Shown: positions 24,700-34,096, counted from the stretch's first letter. The stretch: DNA of 64,000 bases from M1-B18 sp048264125 (GCA_048264125.1 JBLXDM010000011.1:1-64000), one strand, 5' to 3'. The notes: generated by a model not told the origin, from the sequence alone. Translations and numbers: made by a program.

Positions 24700-25416
24700 A
24701 TGAAATCAATCGTTGAAAAAATACATGAAGGTCTGTATGCAATAGCGATATGGGATGATACTTGGAAATCCTTTAATAATTGTTATCTTATCTGTGTTGA
24801 AGATGAAAAAATCCTGATTGATACAGGAAAAGCTATTCAAAGCCAAGAGCTCGCAATGGCCTTAGACAATATTGGAATAGAAAAGGAAGATATAACAACC
24901 ATTGTACTTACCCATGGACATTGGGATCACGTGGGGGGTATTGGAATATTTCCTAATGCCGAGAAATTTATCCACAGCAGGGACTATCAATTACTGAGGT
25001 CTGAAGAACTGAAGGATGTTATGCAGCTTAATTCTGATACGGGTACTATAAAGGGCTTAAAATATAAATGGGTAGGTCACCATACTCCTGGCTCTATAGT
25101 CCTCTATTCTAGTTATCATAAGGCTTTATTTGCAGGTGATTTACATAGCTTTTTTGGCGAAGAGACAGAGGGACAGATTGTGGGAGAATGGAAGGAAATA
25201 AGGGATAAATCCATCAATTTTGTAAAGGAGCTAGTGCATACAGAAAATGCCTACAGCGAGCATAAATTAGATGAGTACTTTCAAGGCTTAAGATTTATAA
25301 GTAGCTTGGATGTTGATTACCTATGTACAGGTCATGGCATGGTTCTTAAAGACAATATAGGTGAATTTATTATGGACTTATTGAGTAATGATGTTGAAAG
25401 TAATGATAAATCATAG
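24700..25416 (+). CDS. MBL-fold metallo-hydrolase
   Basis: A 238-residue metallo-beta-lactamase-fold hydrolase. The zinc motif HxHxDH is H72-G-H74-W-D76-H77, followed by VGHHTPGS and the aspartate in FAGDLHS; the last histidine is in CTGHGMV. This glyoxalase-II-like/lactonase-like type is distinct from the true B1 beta-lactamase at 53802. No signal peptide. GGGGG precedes the ATG. Confidence 0.86.
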   Translation: MKSIVEKIHEGLYAIAIWDDTWKSFNNCYLICVEDEKILIDTGKAIQSQELAMALDNIGIEKEDITTIVLTHGHWDHVGGIGIFPNAEKFIHSRDYQLLRSEELKDVMQLNSDTGTIKGLKYKWVGHHTPGSIVLYSSYHKALFAGDLHSFFGEETEGQIVGEWKEIRDKSINFVKELVHTENAYSEHKLDEYFQGLRFISSLDVDYLCTGHGMVLKDNIGEFIMDLLSNDVESNDKS

Positions 25417-25461
25417 CCTCATAATGAATTTGTATTAAGCAATGCCAAAGGGGGACTAGAA

Positions 25462-26178
25462 ATGAACAAGGCATACGAGATTTTCTCAAGGTTCTATGAT
25501 GATTATATTAAGGACACAGCACCAGAGCTGCACAATGATTATTATAAGCTAATAAAGCTTATAGAGAATAAGTTTAAGCTGGAGATAAACAGCATATTGG
25601 ACATAACCTGCGGTACAGGAATATTGATGAAGCTGTTAGTCGAGAGTGGATACACCAATGTTGAAGGTATAGATAATAGTTCCGAAATGCTTAAACAAGC
25701 CATTTCAAAGGGTTTAATGGTATCAAAATTTGATGTTAGAGACTTTCATTTAGGAAAAAAATACGACCTGATCGTATCCTTTGACTCCATAGGACATATT
25801 CTAGATGATAAAGACTTGAGTAAGGTTCTAATTAGAGTAGCTTCCCATTTAAATGATGGAGGTATTTTTATCTGTGATGGGGGAACTAAAGCAAAGGCTA
25901 ATCGAATGATAGGCCAGACCTTTAATTATGATTCAGAAGCATATTCCTTCATGTGGGATAATGAAGGCCATGGCTCAAGTGTTAATGTAGCCTTAAATAT
26001 AGTAGAGAAGGCAACAGGGCATATATTTACCGAGAGATTTGGTTTGCAGGGCCATGATATAGAGGATATCGTAACAGCTGCAAGAGATACGGATTTAATG
26101 CTTATATTTGCCACTATGGAGCCTTTAGTAAAAAAGAATGGTTCCTTTATAGTATGCTTCCAGAAATGTAATACTTGA
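25462..26178 (+). CDS. Class I SAM-dependent methyltransferase
   Basis: A 238-residue methyltransferase. Motif I is ILDITCGTG near residue 45, followed by the acidic end of strand 2 in VEGIDNSSEM and DLIVSFDSIGH as motif IV. It probably acts on a small molecule. GGGGGACTAGAA precedes the ATG. Confidence 0.85.
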   Translation: MNKAYEIFSRFYDDYIKDTAPELHNDYYKLIKLIENKFKLEINSILDITCGTGILMKLLVESGYTNVEGIDNSSEMLKQAISKGLMVSKFDVRDFHLGKKYDLIVSFDSIGHILDDKDLSKVLIRVASHLNDGGIFICDGGTKAKANRMIGQTFNYDSEAYSFMWDNEGHGSSVNVALNIVEKATGHIFTERFGLQGHDIEDIVTAARDTDLMLIFATMEPLVKKNGSFIVCFQKCNT

Positions 26179-26501
26179 AAATTGAGGTTATGAGATAATG
26201 AAGGTGCTTCTTATTAAAATGTATCAACTATAGCAAGCTTGGAGGATGAGATTATATGAATGTTTATCAGGGGGGAGTTATAGCTCTTAGAGATTATATA
26301 AGTTAGATGAGGGTTAGAAAAGCAATGGTTGTTCAGTAAAGCTAAGGTTAGTCACTATTATAAATTTGAGAGGAGTGAGCGACATGAAAAGTCGGTTAAT
26401 ACAAAATAAGGTGAACAGGTATAAGGGGAAGCAGTAAATCAACTAGTTTCATAGTGTTATTTTGCTGCTTCAGAAAACTATAAAAAAAGGAGTAGAATAA
26501 C
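26179..26501 (+). other. 323-bp gap with two micro-ORFs
   Basis: No full gene is seen here. Two very short frames start behind good ribosome binding sites: ATG at 26256 (16 codons, after GGAGGATGA) and ATG at 26384 (17 codons, after GAGAGGAGTGA). They may be beginnings of genes that have been deleted or disrupted, since real initiation signals remain without a coding body. Confidence 0.35.
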
Positions 26502-27485
26502 ATGTTAAAGCTTAAGTATTTTTTTGATGATAGAGATTTAGTAAAAATGCTTTTAGGTAACTGGCAACATGACATTGAATCCTTAGATTTGCTGGATTCT
26601 TACAGAATCTCATCAAATGCAGTATATCCCTTTAAACAAAATGGCTCTATAAAATTCCTTAGATTTTCCCCTTTTGACGAAAAGCTAAAGTGTAATCTCA
26701 TTGGCGAGCTAGATTTTATAAATTATTTAAAGACTAAGGAGTACCCAGTGTTAAATATATCAAATTCTAAAAATGGCCAAGAGTTAATAGAAATTAGCAC
26801 ACCTTGGGGAAATTATTATGCAGTTGTATTTGACAGGGTAAAGGGAGAACAGCTTGGAAAAATAGAATATACAACTACAATATGCAAAATTCATGGTAAA
26901 GCTCTAGGGAAACTGCATAGGCTATCTTCCGATTATAATCCGGTTAAAAAGTTGCGATGGTCATATGAAGACGTCTTACAATGGGTAGAAGGCCAGTTAA
27001 CAAAGTTTCCCCAGGAAGCCTTAGCAAGACGAGAAGCAGAATTTCTATTTACAAGCTTATCGAGATTACCAAAAGATAATTCATTATATGGCTTAATTCA
27101 CTATGACTTTGAATTAGATAATCTCTTCTATGATGTTGATAATGATATACTAAGTGTTATTGATTTTGATGATGCAATGTATCATTGGTATGTCATGGAT
27201 ATTGAAAGAGCTTTGGAGAGTATATGTAGTGAATTAGGTTATAAAGATCTTTCAATCTATAGGGATTACTTCATGGAAGGCTATAGGGAAGAATTTAATG
27301 TTTCTGAAGAATTACTATCCTACATACCCCTATTTAGAAGGTTTGCAAATCTATATAGCTACACAAGAATTCTTAGGGCTTCATCAGAAATCTGGGAAAA
27401 TGAGCCTGAGTGGTTAACTAGCCTAAGAAGTAAATTAGCTTTCGCAATGGAGCAACGCTCCAAAGAGTTTGGTTCATCAATTTAA
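26502..27485 (+). CDS. APH/ChoK-family phosphotransferase
   Basis: A 327-residue kinase of the aminoglycoside/choline/homoserine kinase fold. The catalytic loop is IHYDFELDN and the metal site is IDFDDA; an upstream segment YAVVFDRVKGE resembles homoserine-kinase-type or RdoA-like enzymes rather than APH(3'). Acceptor unknown. AAAGGAG precedes the ATG. Confidence 0.8.
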   Translation: MLKLKYFFDDRDLVKMLLGNWQHDIESLDLLDSYRISSNAVYPFKQNGSIKFLRFSPFDEKLKCNLIGELDFINYLKTKEYPVLNISNSKNGQELIEISTPWGNYYAVVFDRVKGEQLGKIEYTTTICKIHGKALGKLHRLSSDYNPVKKLRWSYEDVLQWVEGQLTKFPQEALARREAEFLFTSLSRLPKDNSLYGLIHYDFELDNLFYDVDNDILSVIDFDDAMYHWYVMDIERALESICSELGYKDLSIYRDYFMEGYREEFNVSEELLSYIPLFRRFANLYSYTRILRASSEIWENEPEWLTSLRSKLAFAMEQRSKEFGSSI

Positions 27486-27493
27486 CTGAAATG

Positions 27494-27530
27494 TCATCAG
27501 GGGTTGCTTTCTTATAGTAACCCCTGATGA
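27494..27530 (+). repeat. Perfect 12-bp hairpin after phosphotransferase gene
   Basis: TCATCAGGGGTT (27494-27505) pairs fully with AACCCCTGATGA (27519-27530) around a 13-nt loop. It lies 9 nt after the stop codon. There is no T-run on the plus strand, so if it terminates transcription it is atypical; it could instead stabilise the mRNA 3' end. Confidence 0.55.
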
Positions 27531-27562
27531 TAAAAGCTATTATGAAATGAGGAGTATTGATT

Positions 27563-28252
27563 ATGAGACAAATAAATTATGTAATTATTCTCCTTTTAAC
27601 ATTTATGTTGTTAGGTACCGGTTGCAATAAAAAAAGCCCTGATAAGGAAACCGACTATGAGGTTACAATTGATGAAAATTTGATTATTTTAAAAGAAATC
27701 GAATACCTATCTACTCGAGTTTCAAATCTTGAAAATAGAACAGCCATTTTGAAGGAATTAATTGATGAGCAGGTATCTATTCTTTCAGATGAATTCGATA
27801 AAGCTGCTCATATAATTTTGCCAATATATCAAATGAATATAGATACCTCTGAGATAAGAACCCAATACTTTGTGATGCTTCAAAGAAATGTCTCTCTACA
27901 GGAAAAGCTATCGATGCTAGCAGCTAAATTATCTATTTATTCCTGCGATTCACTACCAATAGAAATATTAAGAATTGAAAATTTAAATGGACATAGAATT
28001 GCTGTAATAAATCTTGTAGATACTGACAGCGTATTGGAAGCAGCTTATAAAAAGACTTGGGCTGGTAACTATTTACAAGGTAGCTCTGGTGGTAGTGCAA
28101 CTACAGCAATGCTAGTTAATACATTTTTACAGAAGGAATATACTGAAGAATGGATAGATGGTGTTCAGTTTTTATATAACAATGAGATGACAAATAAGTT
28201 TGATCACGTAGATGGTTTTTTCGGCAAAGTATATTACCGTGAAGAAAATTAG
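27563..28252 (+). CDS. Predicted lipoprotein with coiled-coil segment
   Basis: A 229-residue lipoprotein; the lipobox is LGTGC. Residues 40-75 form a likely coiled coil (IEYLSTRVSNLENRTAILKE). The C-terminal half contains a domain with INLVDTDSVLEAAYKK and a GSSGGSATT stretch. No enzyme family recognised. A TTG at 27557 is in frame, but GGAG spacing favours ATG 27563. Confidence 0.6.
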   Translation: MRQINYVIILLLTFMLLGTGCNKKSPDKETDYEVTIDENLIILKEIEYLSTRVSNLENRTAILKELIDEQVSILSDEFDKAAHIILPIYQMNIDTSEIRTQYFVMLQRNVSLQEKLSMLAAKLSIYSCDSLPIEILRIENLNGHRIAVINLVDTDSVLEAAYKKTWAGNYLQGSSGGSATTAMLVNTFLQKEYTEEWIDGVQFLYNNEMTNKFDHVDGFFGKVYYREEN

Positions 28253-28273
28253 ACACAGCTTGGAGGGAAAGCA

Positions 28274-28912
28274 ATGAAGTTTGACAGCATAATATTCGAT
28301 TTAGACGGTACCCTATGGAATGCAACCACTGGTATTTTAGAAACCTGGAATGCAACCATAAGAAAGTATAAAGAGATTGAAAGACCTTTGACCATAGAAG
28401 ACATTGAAGGTGTTATGGGTTTAGCTTTAAAGGATTTAGCATTAAAGCTGTTTCCATATCTGGAGGAGGAAAAAAGACTTAAAATAGCCGATCATTTTCT
28501 CAAGGAAGAATGTGAGCTTCTACAGAAGCAGCATACTATTCTTTATGATAAGCTGGAGGAAACACTTTCATACTTAAGCAAAGAACATAAGCTTTATATA
28601 GTAAGCAACTGCCAATGCGGATATATTGAAGCTTTTTATAAATTTCATGGATTAGATCAGTACTTTAAAGACTATGAAAATGCAGAAAGAACCGGATTAA
28701 GCAAAGGAGAGAATATTAAGCTTATTATCGAGAGAAATAACCTTATATCTCCCATATATGTTGGGGACACAAAAGGAGATCTAGCTGCTGCTAGATATGC
28801 CGGAATACCTTTCATCTATGCAGCATATGGCTTTGGTGAGATTAAGGAATACGATTATAAAATAGATTGCTTTGAGGAGCTTCAACAGATTTTTAATAAA
28901 GAATTTGTATAA
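28274..28912 (+). CDS. HAD-superfamily phosphatase, phosphoglycolate phosphatase-like
   Basis: A 212-residue HAD hydrolase. The nucleophile motif is FDLDGTL with D9 and D11; motif II is VSNC, and motif IV is VGDTKGDLAAA. The cap is helical (type C1), like Gph. Probably dephosphorylates a small phosphoester. GGAGGG precedes the ATG. Confidence 0.86.
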   Translation: MKFDSIIFDLDGTLWNATTGILETWNATIRKYKEIERPLTIEDIEGVMGLALKDLALKLFPYLEEEKRLKIADHFLKEECELLQKQHTILYDKLEETLSYLSKEHKLYIVSNCQCGYIEAFYKFHGLDQYFKDYENAERTGLSKGENIKLIIERNNLISPIYVGDTKGDLAAARYAGIPFIYAAYGFGEIKEYDYKIDCFEELQQIFNKEFV

Positions 28913-28932
28913 GCTTTAGGGGAGGCTAAAAA

Positions 28933-29373
28933 ATGATAATAAGAAAAATGACAATAGAAGATTATAATGCTGTTTATAATCTTTGGACAAATACGCCGGG
29001 GATGGGCTTGAATAACCTAGACGATTCAAGAGAGGGAATTGAGAAATATCTGAGACGCAATCCGAATACCTGCTTTGTTGCTGAGATGGATAATGCAATT
29101 ATTGGAGTTATAATATGCGGAAACGATGGTCGGCGAGGATATATACATCATACTGCAGTAGCTGTATCAGAACGCAAATCAGGGGCTGGTACGGCACTGG
29201 TGGATGCTGCCCTGAAGGCTTTGAAGAGCGAAGGAATAAATAAAGTTGCATTAGTTGTCTTTGAAAAGAATGAATTAGGGAATTCCTTTTGGGAAAAAAG
29301 AGGATTTAAGGATCGTGATGATTTAGTATATAGGGACAAGCTGATTAATGAGCTGATCAGGATGGACACTTAA
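28933..29373 (+). CDS. GNAT family N-acetyltransferase
   Basis: A 146-residue acetyltransferase. IRKMTIEDYNAVYNLW is a common GNAT start, the acetyl-CoA loop is R-K-S-G-A-G after HHTAVAV, and FWEKRGF is the C-terminal motif. It begins 20 bp after the HAD gene, with GGGGAGG as ribosome site. Confidence 0.86.
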   Translation: MIIRKMTIEDYNAVYNLWTNTPGMGLNNLDDSREGIEKYLRRNPNTCFVAEMDNAIIGVIICGNDGRRGYIHHTAVAVSERKSGAGTALVDAALKALKSEGINKVALVVFEKNELGNSFWEKRGFKDRDDLVYRDKLINELIRMDT

Positions 29374-29416
29374 TTGATAGAGGGGATTATTAACATCTTA
29401 TGTAAAGGAGGAAAAA

Positions 29417-29875
29417 ATGAAAAAGCTAATAGTTATTTTAATGGTAATAGCAACATTAGTATTTCTAATCAGCTGCGCCGTCAGTGTAGATGAGCAATTT
29501 AATGATAATGATCTTAAAGTTAAGCTACTCACAAGTAAAATAAGAGAAGAAGATCAAACTTATGTACTCCAGGTATCAAATGAAGGAAATATCGAAATAA
29601 CTAACCTCCGCTTAGAGTTATATTATCCTGTATTAACCGGCAATGGCACAAAAACAAATCCATTTACACTGGAGGGAAGGGCAGAATCCAATTTAAAGAT
29701 TAATTTAAAAAGAGGGGAGAAGGCTAGCTTTAGCTTTTACGCTCCTGTTAAAGAGGTCTTTGGTGATTCAAGCCTGTTGGATTTCAATAAACCACAGCTT
29801 AAATTGAAGGGCTTTGCTATAGTGAATAAGACGGAGCTCCCATTTGAGAAGAGTGGGCACATCATTACAGAATGA
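29417..29875 (+). CDS. Predicted lipoprotein
   Basis: A 152-residue lipoprotein with lipobox LISC near residue 20. The mature part looks like a single beta-sandwich domain (YVLQVSNEGNIEITNLRLEL), as in extracellular adhesion or interaction modules. No catalytic motif. AAAGGAGG precedes the ATG. Confidence 0.6.
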   Translation: MKKLIVILMVIATLVFLISCAVSVDEQFNDNDLKVKLLTSKIREEDQTYVLQVSNEGNIEITNLRLELYYPVLTGNGTKTNPFTLEGRAESNLKINLKRGEKASFSFYAPVKEVFGDSSLLDFNKPQLKLKGFAIVNKTELPFEKSGHIITE

Positions 29876-29945
29876 ATCAGAATTGATAGTGATTTTGCTC
29901 AAAAGAAGTGTATAGTGAAATGTCAATAACAGAGGAGGTTTTCTA

Positions 29946-30146
29946 ATGAATTTAGGTGTTGAAATCGGCTGGACCTTTATATTTCAATTAATAAATACGT
30001 TAGTTTTAGTTGGTGTCATTTTTATGATATATAACTTTTTAGTCAAAGTGCCCAGACGAATTAAGAAAAATGATGAAAAAATCCTAGAAATTGAAAGAAA
30101 ATTAGATGATATATTACGGCAGATTAATAAGTCAAAGGATATATAG
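29946..30146 (+). CDS. Small single-helix membrane protein (DUF4083-like)
   Basis: A 66-residue protein with one membrane helix (about 12-32) and a basic, then coiled-coil tail with IERKLDDILRQI. Two other tiny proteins in the window (at 51193 and 52302) share this plan. GAGGAGG precedes the ATG. Function unknown. Confidence 0.6.
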   Translation: MNLGVEIGWTFIFQLINTLVLVGVIFMIYNFLVKVPRRIKKNDEKILEIERKLDDILRQINKSKDI

Positions 30147-30204
30147 AAAAGCTTAGCTCTAAAAATAAACTCACAAAGTTAATTGAAAATTAGGGGGAAA
30201 CAAA

Positions 30205-30702
30205 ATGCCTATCAATAATATTCCTCAACCTGAGTTAATAAACATTTCGGATGAACTTAGACTAAAAAAGCCCCATGAGGCGGAATGGTATAAAGGAATA
30301 GAATGGTATAGCGACAGAGATATAATGTATTATTCAGAGGGTACAATAGACAGAATTTATACTCATGAGGATATAGCGAGGATGTATAGTCATCTAAGCA
30401 TGACAGGCGAACTATACTTTATTGAAGCATTAGAGGACAATAAATGGCGGGCTATTGGTGATGTGACGCTTTCAGAGGAGAATTTCCCTATAGTTATAGG
30501 CGAGAAGATTTATAGGGGAAGAGGAATAGGGGCATTAGTGATAGGAAAGCTACTGAAGCGGGCTCGAGAAATCGACTTACAGAGAATTTACATACCAGAG
30601 ATATATCACTACAACCAAAGATCAAGGAGGTTATTTACAGCCGTTGGATTTGTAAAGGTAGCGGAAAATGATAAGGCTTCCTCCTATGAGCTTTATTTGT
30701 AA
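30205..30702 (+). CDS. GNAT family N-acetyltransferase
   Basis: A 165-residue acetyltransferase. The acetyl-CoA loop is R-G-R-G-I-G following VIGEKIY, and NQRSRRLFTAVGF is the C-terminal motif. The N-terminal half contains DRDIMYYSEG. GGGGGAAAC precedes the ATG. Substrate unknown. Confidence 0.83.
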   Translation: MPINNIPQPELINISDELRLKKPHEAEWYKGIEWYSDRDIMYYSEGTIDRIYTHEDIARMYSHLSMTGELYFIEALEDNKWRAIGDVTLSEENFPIVIGEKIYRGRGIGALVIGKLLKRAREIDLQRIYIPEIYHYNQRSRRLFTAVGFVKVAENDKASSYELYL

Positions 30703-30762
30703 ATGAGAATTGTAATGAGGTAGAGGTAGCAATGGAGAATATAATAGAGGGTAGGCTTAGCT

Positions 30763-31629
30763 ATGAAATTTATTGATTATTACAAGGAACAGCTGACTGA
30801 AGACTATAAAGAAAATGAGGGCTACAGAACTTTTATTGACTCGTATTATAGCTTATCCAAGGCCTTTAATAGCATTTACGATGATAAGGAGCACTTATTT
30901 ATAGCAATAAACAATAATATACAATCTGTAAATACGGAGGCCCTGTACAGCTTTTCCTCTTGGCTAAAGGATAAAATTAATGTAGTTAGTGAAAAGCTTA
31001 TGAAGGAACTAAAATTAAATAACATCCCCGATATTGTGCTTTTTATTGGTGACGGTACAATAGACGGTCACGGCTTATTGGTAAATGACGAGACATATGG
31101 ATTTTTTGAGCTAACAACCTTGATGATGACTGTTGAAATCTACAATATAGAGGTCTTTTTAGCCCACGAGCTGGTACATCCTATCCACTATAACATTAAT
31201 AATAGCTTTGCCCCCAATGAATGGTTAGGGCTGGAGGAGCACTACTTTAAAAGAATGCTTAATGAAGGGATATCCACTTATTTCAGCAGCAGACTGATGG
31301 GAATTCCAATTAGGGAAGCCTACTGGTTTGGTTTTTTAGGGGATGAGGCCCTAGATGCCTGGCTGGCTAACTGCGAAGGGTTGAAATTGGACATCGCAAA
31401 TAGACTTACGTTCTCTATAAAGTCAGGGAAATTAGATAAAGAGCTGCAGCTACAGCTATTTTCAATTGTGGGATTCGAAAATCTTACAGAGTATAGACTA
31501 GCCTACTATTATGGAACAAAGATAGTAGAGGAATTAAACAAGAGCTATAGCCTTAAAGAAATTATGGAGCTGGATTATATAGAGCTTAGAAAAAGTATAT
31601 ACAGCTATTTCAGCTTACAGGACATATAA
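30763..31629 (+). CDS. Putative zinc metallopeptidase with HExxH motif
   Basis: A 288-residue protein I cannot assign to a named family. A gluzincin-like motif is clear: H135-E-L-V-H139, with E168 in NEGIST as the probable third zinc ligand 29 residues later. The region before it has FIGDGTIDGHG. There is no signal peptide, so it would act in the cytosol. It may relate to DUF2268-type predicted Zn-proteases. Confidence 0.62.
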   Translation: MKFIDYYKEQLTEDYKENEGYRTFIDSYYSLSKAFNSIYDDKEHLFIAINNNIQSVNTEALYSFSSWLKDKINVVSEKLMKELKLNNIPDIVLFIGDGTIDGHGLLVNDETYGFFELTTLMMTVEIYNIEVFLAHELVHPIHYNINNSFAPNEWLGLEEHYFKRMLNEGISTYFSSRLMGIPIREAYWFGFLGDEALDAWLANCEGLKLDIANRLTFSIKSGKLDKELQLQLFSIVGFENLTEYRLAYYYGTKIVEELNKSYSLKEIMELDYIELRKSIYSYFSLQDI

Positions 31630-31679
31630 GAAGGCTTTGGCTAAGTCATAATATAGCAACTTTAATATAGGAGGTCTTT

Positions 31680-32318
31680 ATGCTTCATGAATTTAAGCTG
31701 GTTTGCTTTGACATGGATGGCACACTAATAACAAATACCAATTCCGTAGAGTACCTATGTGTTTTAATGGGAAGGCAGAGGGAAGTAAAGGAAATTGAAG
31801 CCAAAGAAGAAAACGACGAAATTTCATGGATTGAAGCGGATTATATAAAGGCACGCTTATTTAGAGGGTTGGAGGTAAAAAGGATTGAAGATGAATTCTC
31901 TAAGTATATTGAACTGATAGGTAATATTGAAGAAGTCTTGAAGAATTTGAAAACAAGTGGTCTTCAGACAATTCTTGTGACTGCAGGACCTATACAGGTT
32001 GCAGAGGTACTAGGAAATCGCTTTAAATTCGATAGAGTCTTCGGCAGCATGTATGAGGTTAAAGAAGGAATATTTACTGGTGATATCCTTAATCACCTTG
32101 GAGACAGCGGTAAACTGGAATGCTTAAAGCAATATTGTGAAGAGAATTATGTCACTATGAATGAGGTTGTAGCCATAGGGGATAGTGCATCAGATATTAA
32201 AGTGTTTGAAAATAGCGGTAGGTCAATCGCTATTAACTACAGCAATAAGCTAAAAGGAAGAGCGGATTTTTATCTTAAAACCAATAATCTTATGAAAATA
32301 CTAGACTATATTCTTTAA
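31680..32318 (+). CDS. HAD-superfamily phosphatase, SerB-like
   Basis: A 212-residue HAD phosphatase. Motif I is FDMDGTL with D11 and D13; motif II TAGP; motif III lysine; motif IV GDSASDIKVF. The order and GDSxxD are like phosphoserine phosphatase, but the cap is different enough that the substrate is open. AGGAGG precedes the ATG. Confidence 0.85.
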   Translation: MLHEFKLVCFDMDGTLITNTNSVEYLCVLMGRQREVKEIEAKEENDEISWIEADYIKARLFRGLEVKRIEDEFSKYIELIGNIEEVLKNLKTSGLQTILVTAGPIQVAEVLGNRFKFDRVFGSMYEVKEGIFTGDILNHLGDSGKLECLKQYCEENYVTMNEVVAIGDSASDIKVFENSGRSIAINYSNKLKGRADFYLKTNNLMKILDYIL

Positions 32319-32366
32319 GAAATAATTGGCATTTATTATATTAAATGATTGAGGAGGGAATTTGTA

Positions 32367-32861
32367 ATTAAGATAGAAAATATAACAGATAAGGATCAGA
32401 AATCCCTGATATGTGAAGGTATATTAGGGGAATTGCCCAATTGGTTTGGAGTTGAAGAATCAATAAAGGAATATATGCTAATTTCTCGTGAAATGCCCTT
32501 TTATGCAGCCTACAGTAATGAAAATCCCGTAGGCTTTGTTGCTGTAAAAGAGCATAATCAGTATACTGCGGAGGTTTGTGTCATGGGTGTATTGCAGGAT
32601 TATCACCGAATGGGAATTGGTAAAAGACTCATCAGCAAATGTGAGGAGTATTGTAGCGAAAATGGAATAGAGTTTTTAACTGTTAAAACCCTTGATGGAT
32701 CAAGAGAAAGCAAAAGCTACGAGAAAACAAGGCTTTTTTACTTATCTATGGGCTTTAGACCTCTAGAGGTTTTCAAAACAATTTGGGATGAAAATAATCC
32801 ATGCCTATTCATGTCGAAATACATAATTTCAAGTAAAAGTCATTTAGAATTAAGTACATAA
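32367..32861 (+). CDS. GNAT acetyltransferase with apparent ATT start
   Basis: A 164-residue acetyltransferase with acetyl-CoA loop H-R-M-G-I-G after VCVMGVL and FYLSMGF near the C-terminus. The strong GAGGAGGG site (32351-32358) lies downstream of the only in-frame TTG (32349) and 8 nt before an ATT at 32367, where an ATG would be expected. I place the start at the ATT. Either the gene uses this rare start, or a point mutation has weakened it. Confidence 0.75.
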   Translation: MKIENITDKDQKSLICEGILGELPNWFGVEESIKEYMLISREMPFYAAYSNENPVGFVAVKEHNQYTAEVCVMGVLQDYHRMGIGKRLISKCEEYCSENGIEFLTVKTLDGSRESKSYEKTRLFYLSMGFRPLEVFKTIWDENNPCLFMSKYIISSKSHLELST

Positions 32862-32892
32862 ATAAAGCAATAGCAAATAAAGGAGGAAAACA

Positions 32893-33354
32893 ATGAATTA
32901 TCTAATGGACTTAAGAAAGACAGTTGGCTCAAGGCCTTTAATTGCCTGTGGTGCAGGGGTAGCAATTATCAATCATCAAAACAAAATACTGCTTCAAAAG
33001 CGAGCTGACAACGATTGCTGGGGCTTTATAGGCGGAATGCTGGAGCTGGGTGAAAGTATTGAAGAGGCTGTTAAAAGGGAGGTTTATGAGGAAATAGGAG
33101 TAAAGCTCCTTACAATTAGCTTCTTTAAGGTTTATTCAGGTAAAGATTTTTATTATAAGTATCCTAATGGGGATGAAGTATATAATGTAATTAATTTATT
33201 TACATATAGAGGCTACATGACGGAATCGCAATTGAATGCAAATAATAACGAGGTTAAGGAAGCTAGGTTTTTCAGTGTAGGTGAATTACCGGAGAATATA
33301 AGCCCACCTGATATACCAATCATCAAGGATATAATAAAACTTATTCAGAAATAG
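32893..33354 (+). CDS. Nudix hydrolase
   Basis: A 153-residue Nudix enzyme. The Nudix box is complete from G48 to V70: GGMLELGE, then REVYEEIGV. These cleave nucleoside diphosphates linked to another moiety. It is a clear paralogue of the gene at 35203: both share CWG, YSG/FSG-x-D, a YPNG/YPDG turn and LSPP/ISPP near the end. AGGAGG precedes the ATG. Confidence 0.9.
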   Translation: MNYLMDLRKTVGSRPLIACGAGVAIINHQNKILLQKRADNDCWGFIGGMLELGESIEEAVKREVYEEIGVKLLTISFFKVYSGKDFYYKYPNGDEVYNVINLFTYRGYMTESQLNANNNEVKEARFFSVGELPENISPPDIPIIKDIIKLIQK

Positions 33355-33381
33355 CTTAGGTGACATAAGGAGGTAATTCGC

Positions 33382-33849
33382 TTGAAATACAAGAGAATAG
33401 AATTAATTAATGCCTGTAATCTTGAACTAGATTTGCTATTATATCAAATATCTAAGTGGCATAATTTAACCCCAAAGCTATGGATGCCTGAGTATATAGT
33501 AACTGAAGTGGAGATAGAAGAAGCCGTTCAGAGAATTAAAAATACAAAGGCTGAGGATTTATTTTTGATGGTGGCTGAGGATGATGAAAAACAGGTTAGG
33601 GGCTTCATATGGGCATACAGGAAGGAGAATCAGCAAGATAGCATAATGATTTTGTCCTTATATATAACTGAGGAGTTCAGAGGAAGAGGTATTGCAACAC
33701 AGCTAAAGCAACAGCTTGAAGAATGGTGTAAATCCAAAGGAATCAATACTATTCATACCACAACCCACTATAATAACCATAGTATGCTGGAATTAAATCA
33801 AAAGCTAGGCTATCTGCCAGGGATGGTGAGCATGACAAAGGTATTGTAG
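33382..33849 (+). CDS. GNAT family N-acetyltransferase
   Basis: A 155-residue acetyltransferase. The acetyl-CoA loop is R-G-R-G-I-A after LSLYITEEF; the C-terminal motif is LNQKLGY. TTG start behind AAGGAGGT. The next 402 bp are non-coding, making this the end of a run of closely packed genes. Confidence 0.83.
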   Translation: MKYKRIELINACNLELDLLLYQISKWHNLTPKLWMPEYIVTEVEIEEAVQRIKNTKAEDLFLMVAEDDEKQVRGFIWAYRKENQQDSIMILSLYITEEFRGRGIATQLKQQLEEWCKSKGINTIHTTTHYNNHSMLELNQKLGYLPGMVSMTKVL

Positions 33850-34065
33850 CCATTCAAGCTCAGCAATCCTATAGAAGGCTTAGGCCTAAGGCTGCAGGCT
33901 ATCCGCTCTTGAGGCATACGGACTGGACATAATCTTTATAAATATTTTGTAGGAAATAATGTAATTTTATAGAATCATAATATGTCATAATATTTTAAAA
34001 ATACGATAAAAATGCTATAATTAGTTCAATGTTACTCAATGTATGTATATTAATAATGAAACACG

Positions 34066-34096
34066 ATGGGGTTTATAAAAACCCTATTATTTTTAA
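34066..34096 (+). terminator. Probable rho-independent terminator
   Basis: GGGTTT and AAACCC pair around ATAA, followed by TATTATTTTTAAG. It lies in the 402-bp gap 33850-34251, which contains no gene; a 12-bp palindrome CTTAGGCCTAAG is at 33879-33890 and the rest is AT-rich. Confidence 0.5.

Noticed and set aside
24700..25416. MBL-fold gene as a second beta-lactamase
   Set aside because: Its HxHxDH motif is of the glyoxalase/lactonase type, the B1 cysteine ligand and flanking motifs are absent, and there is no export signal.
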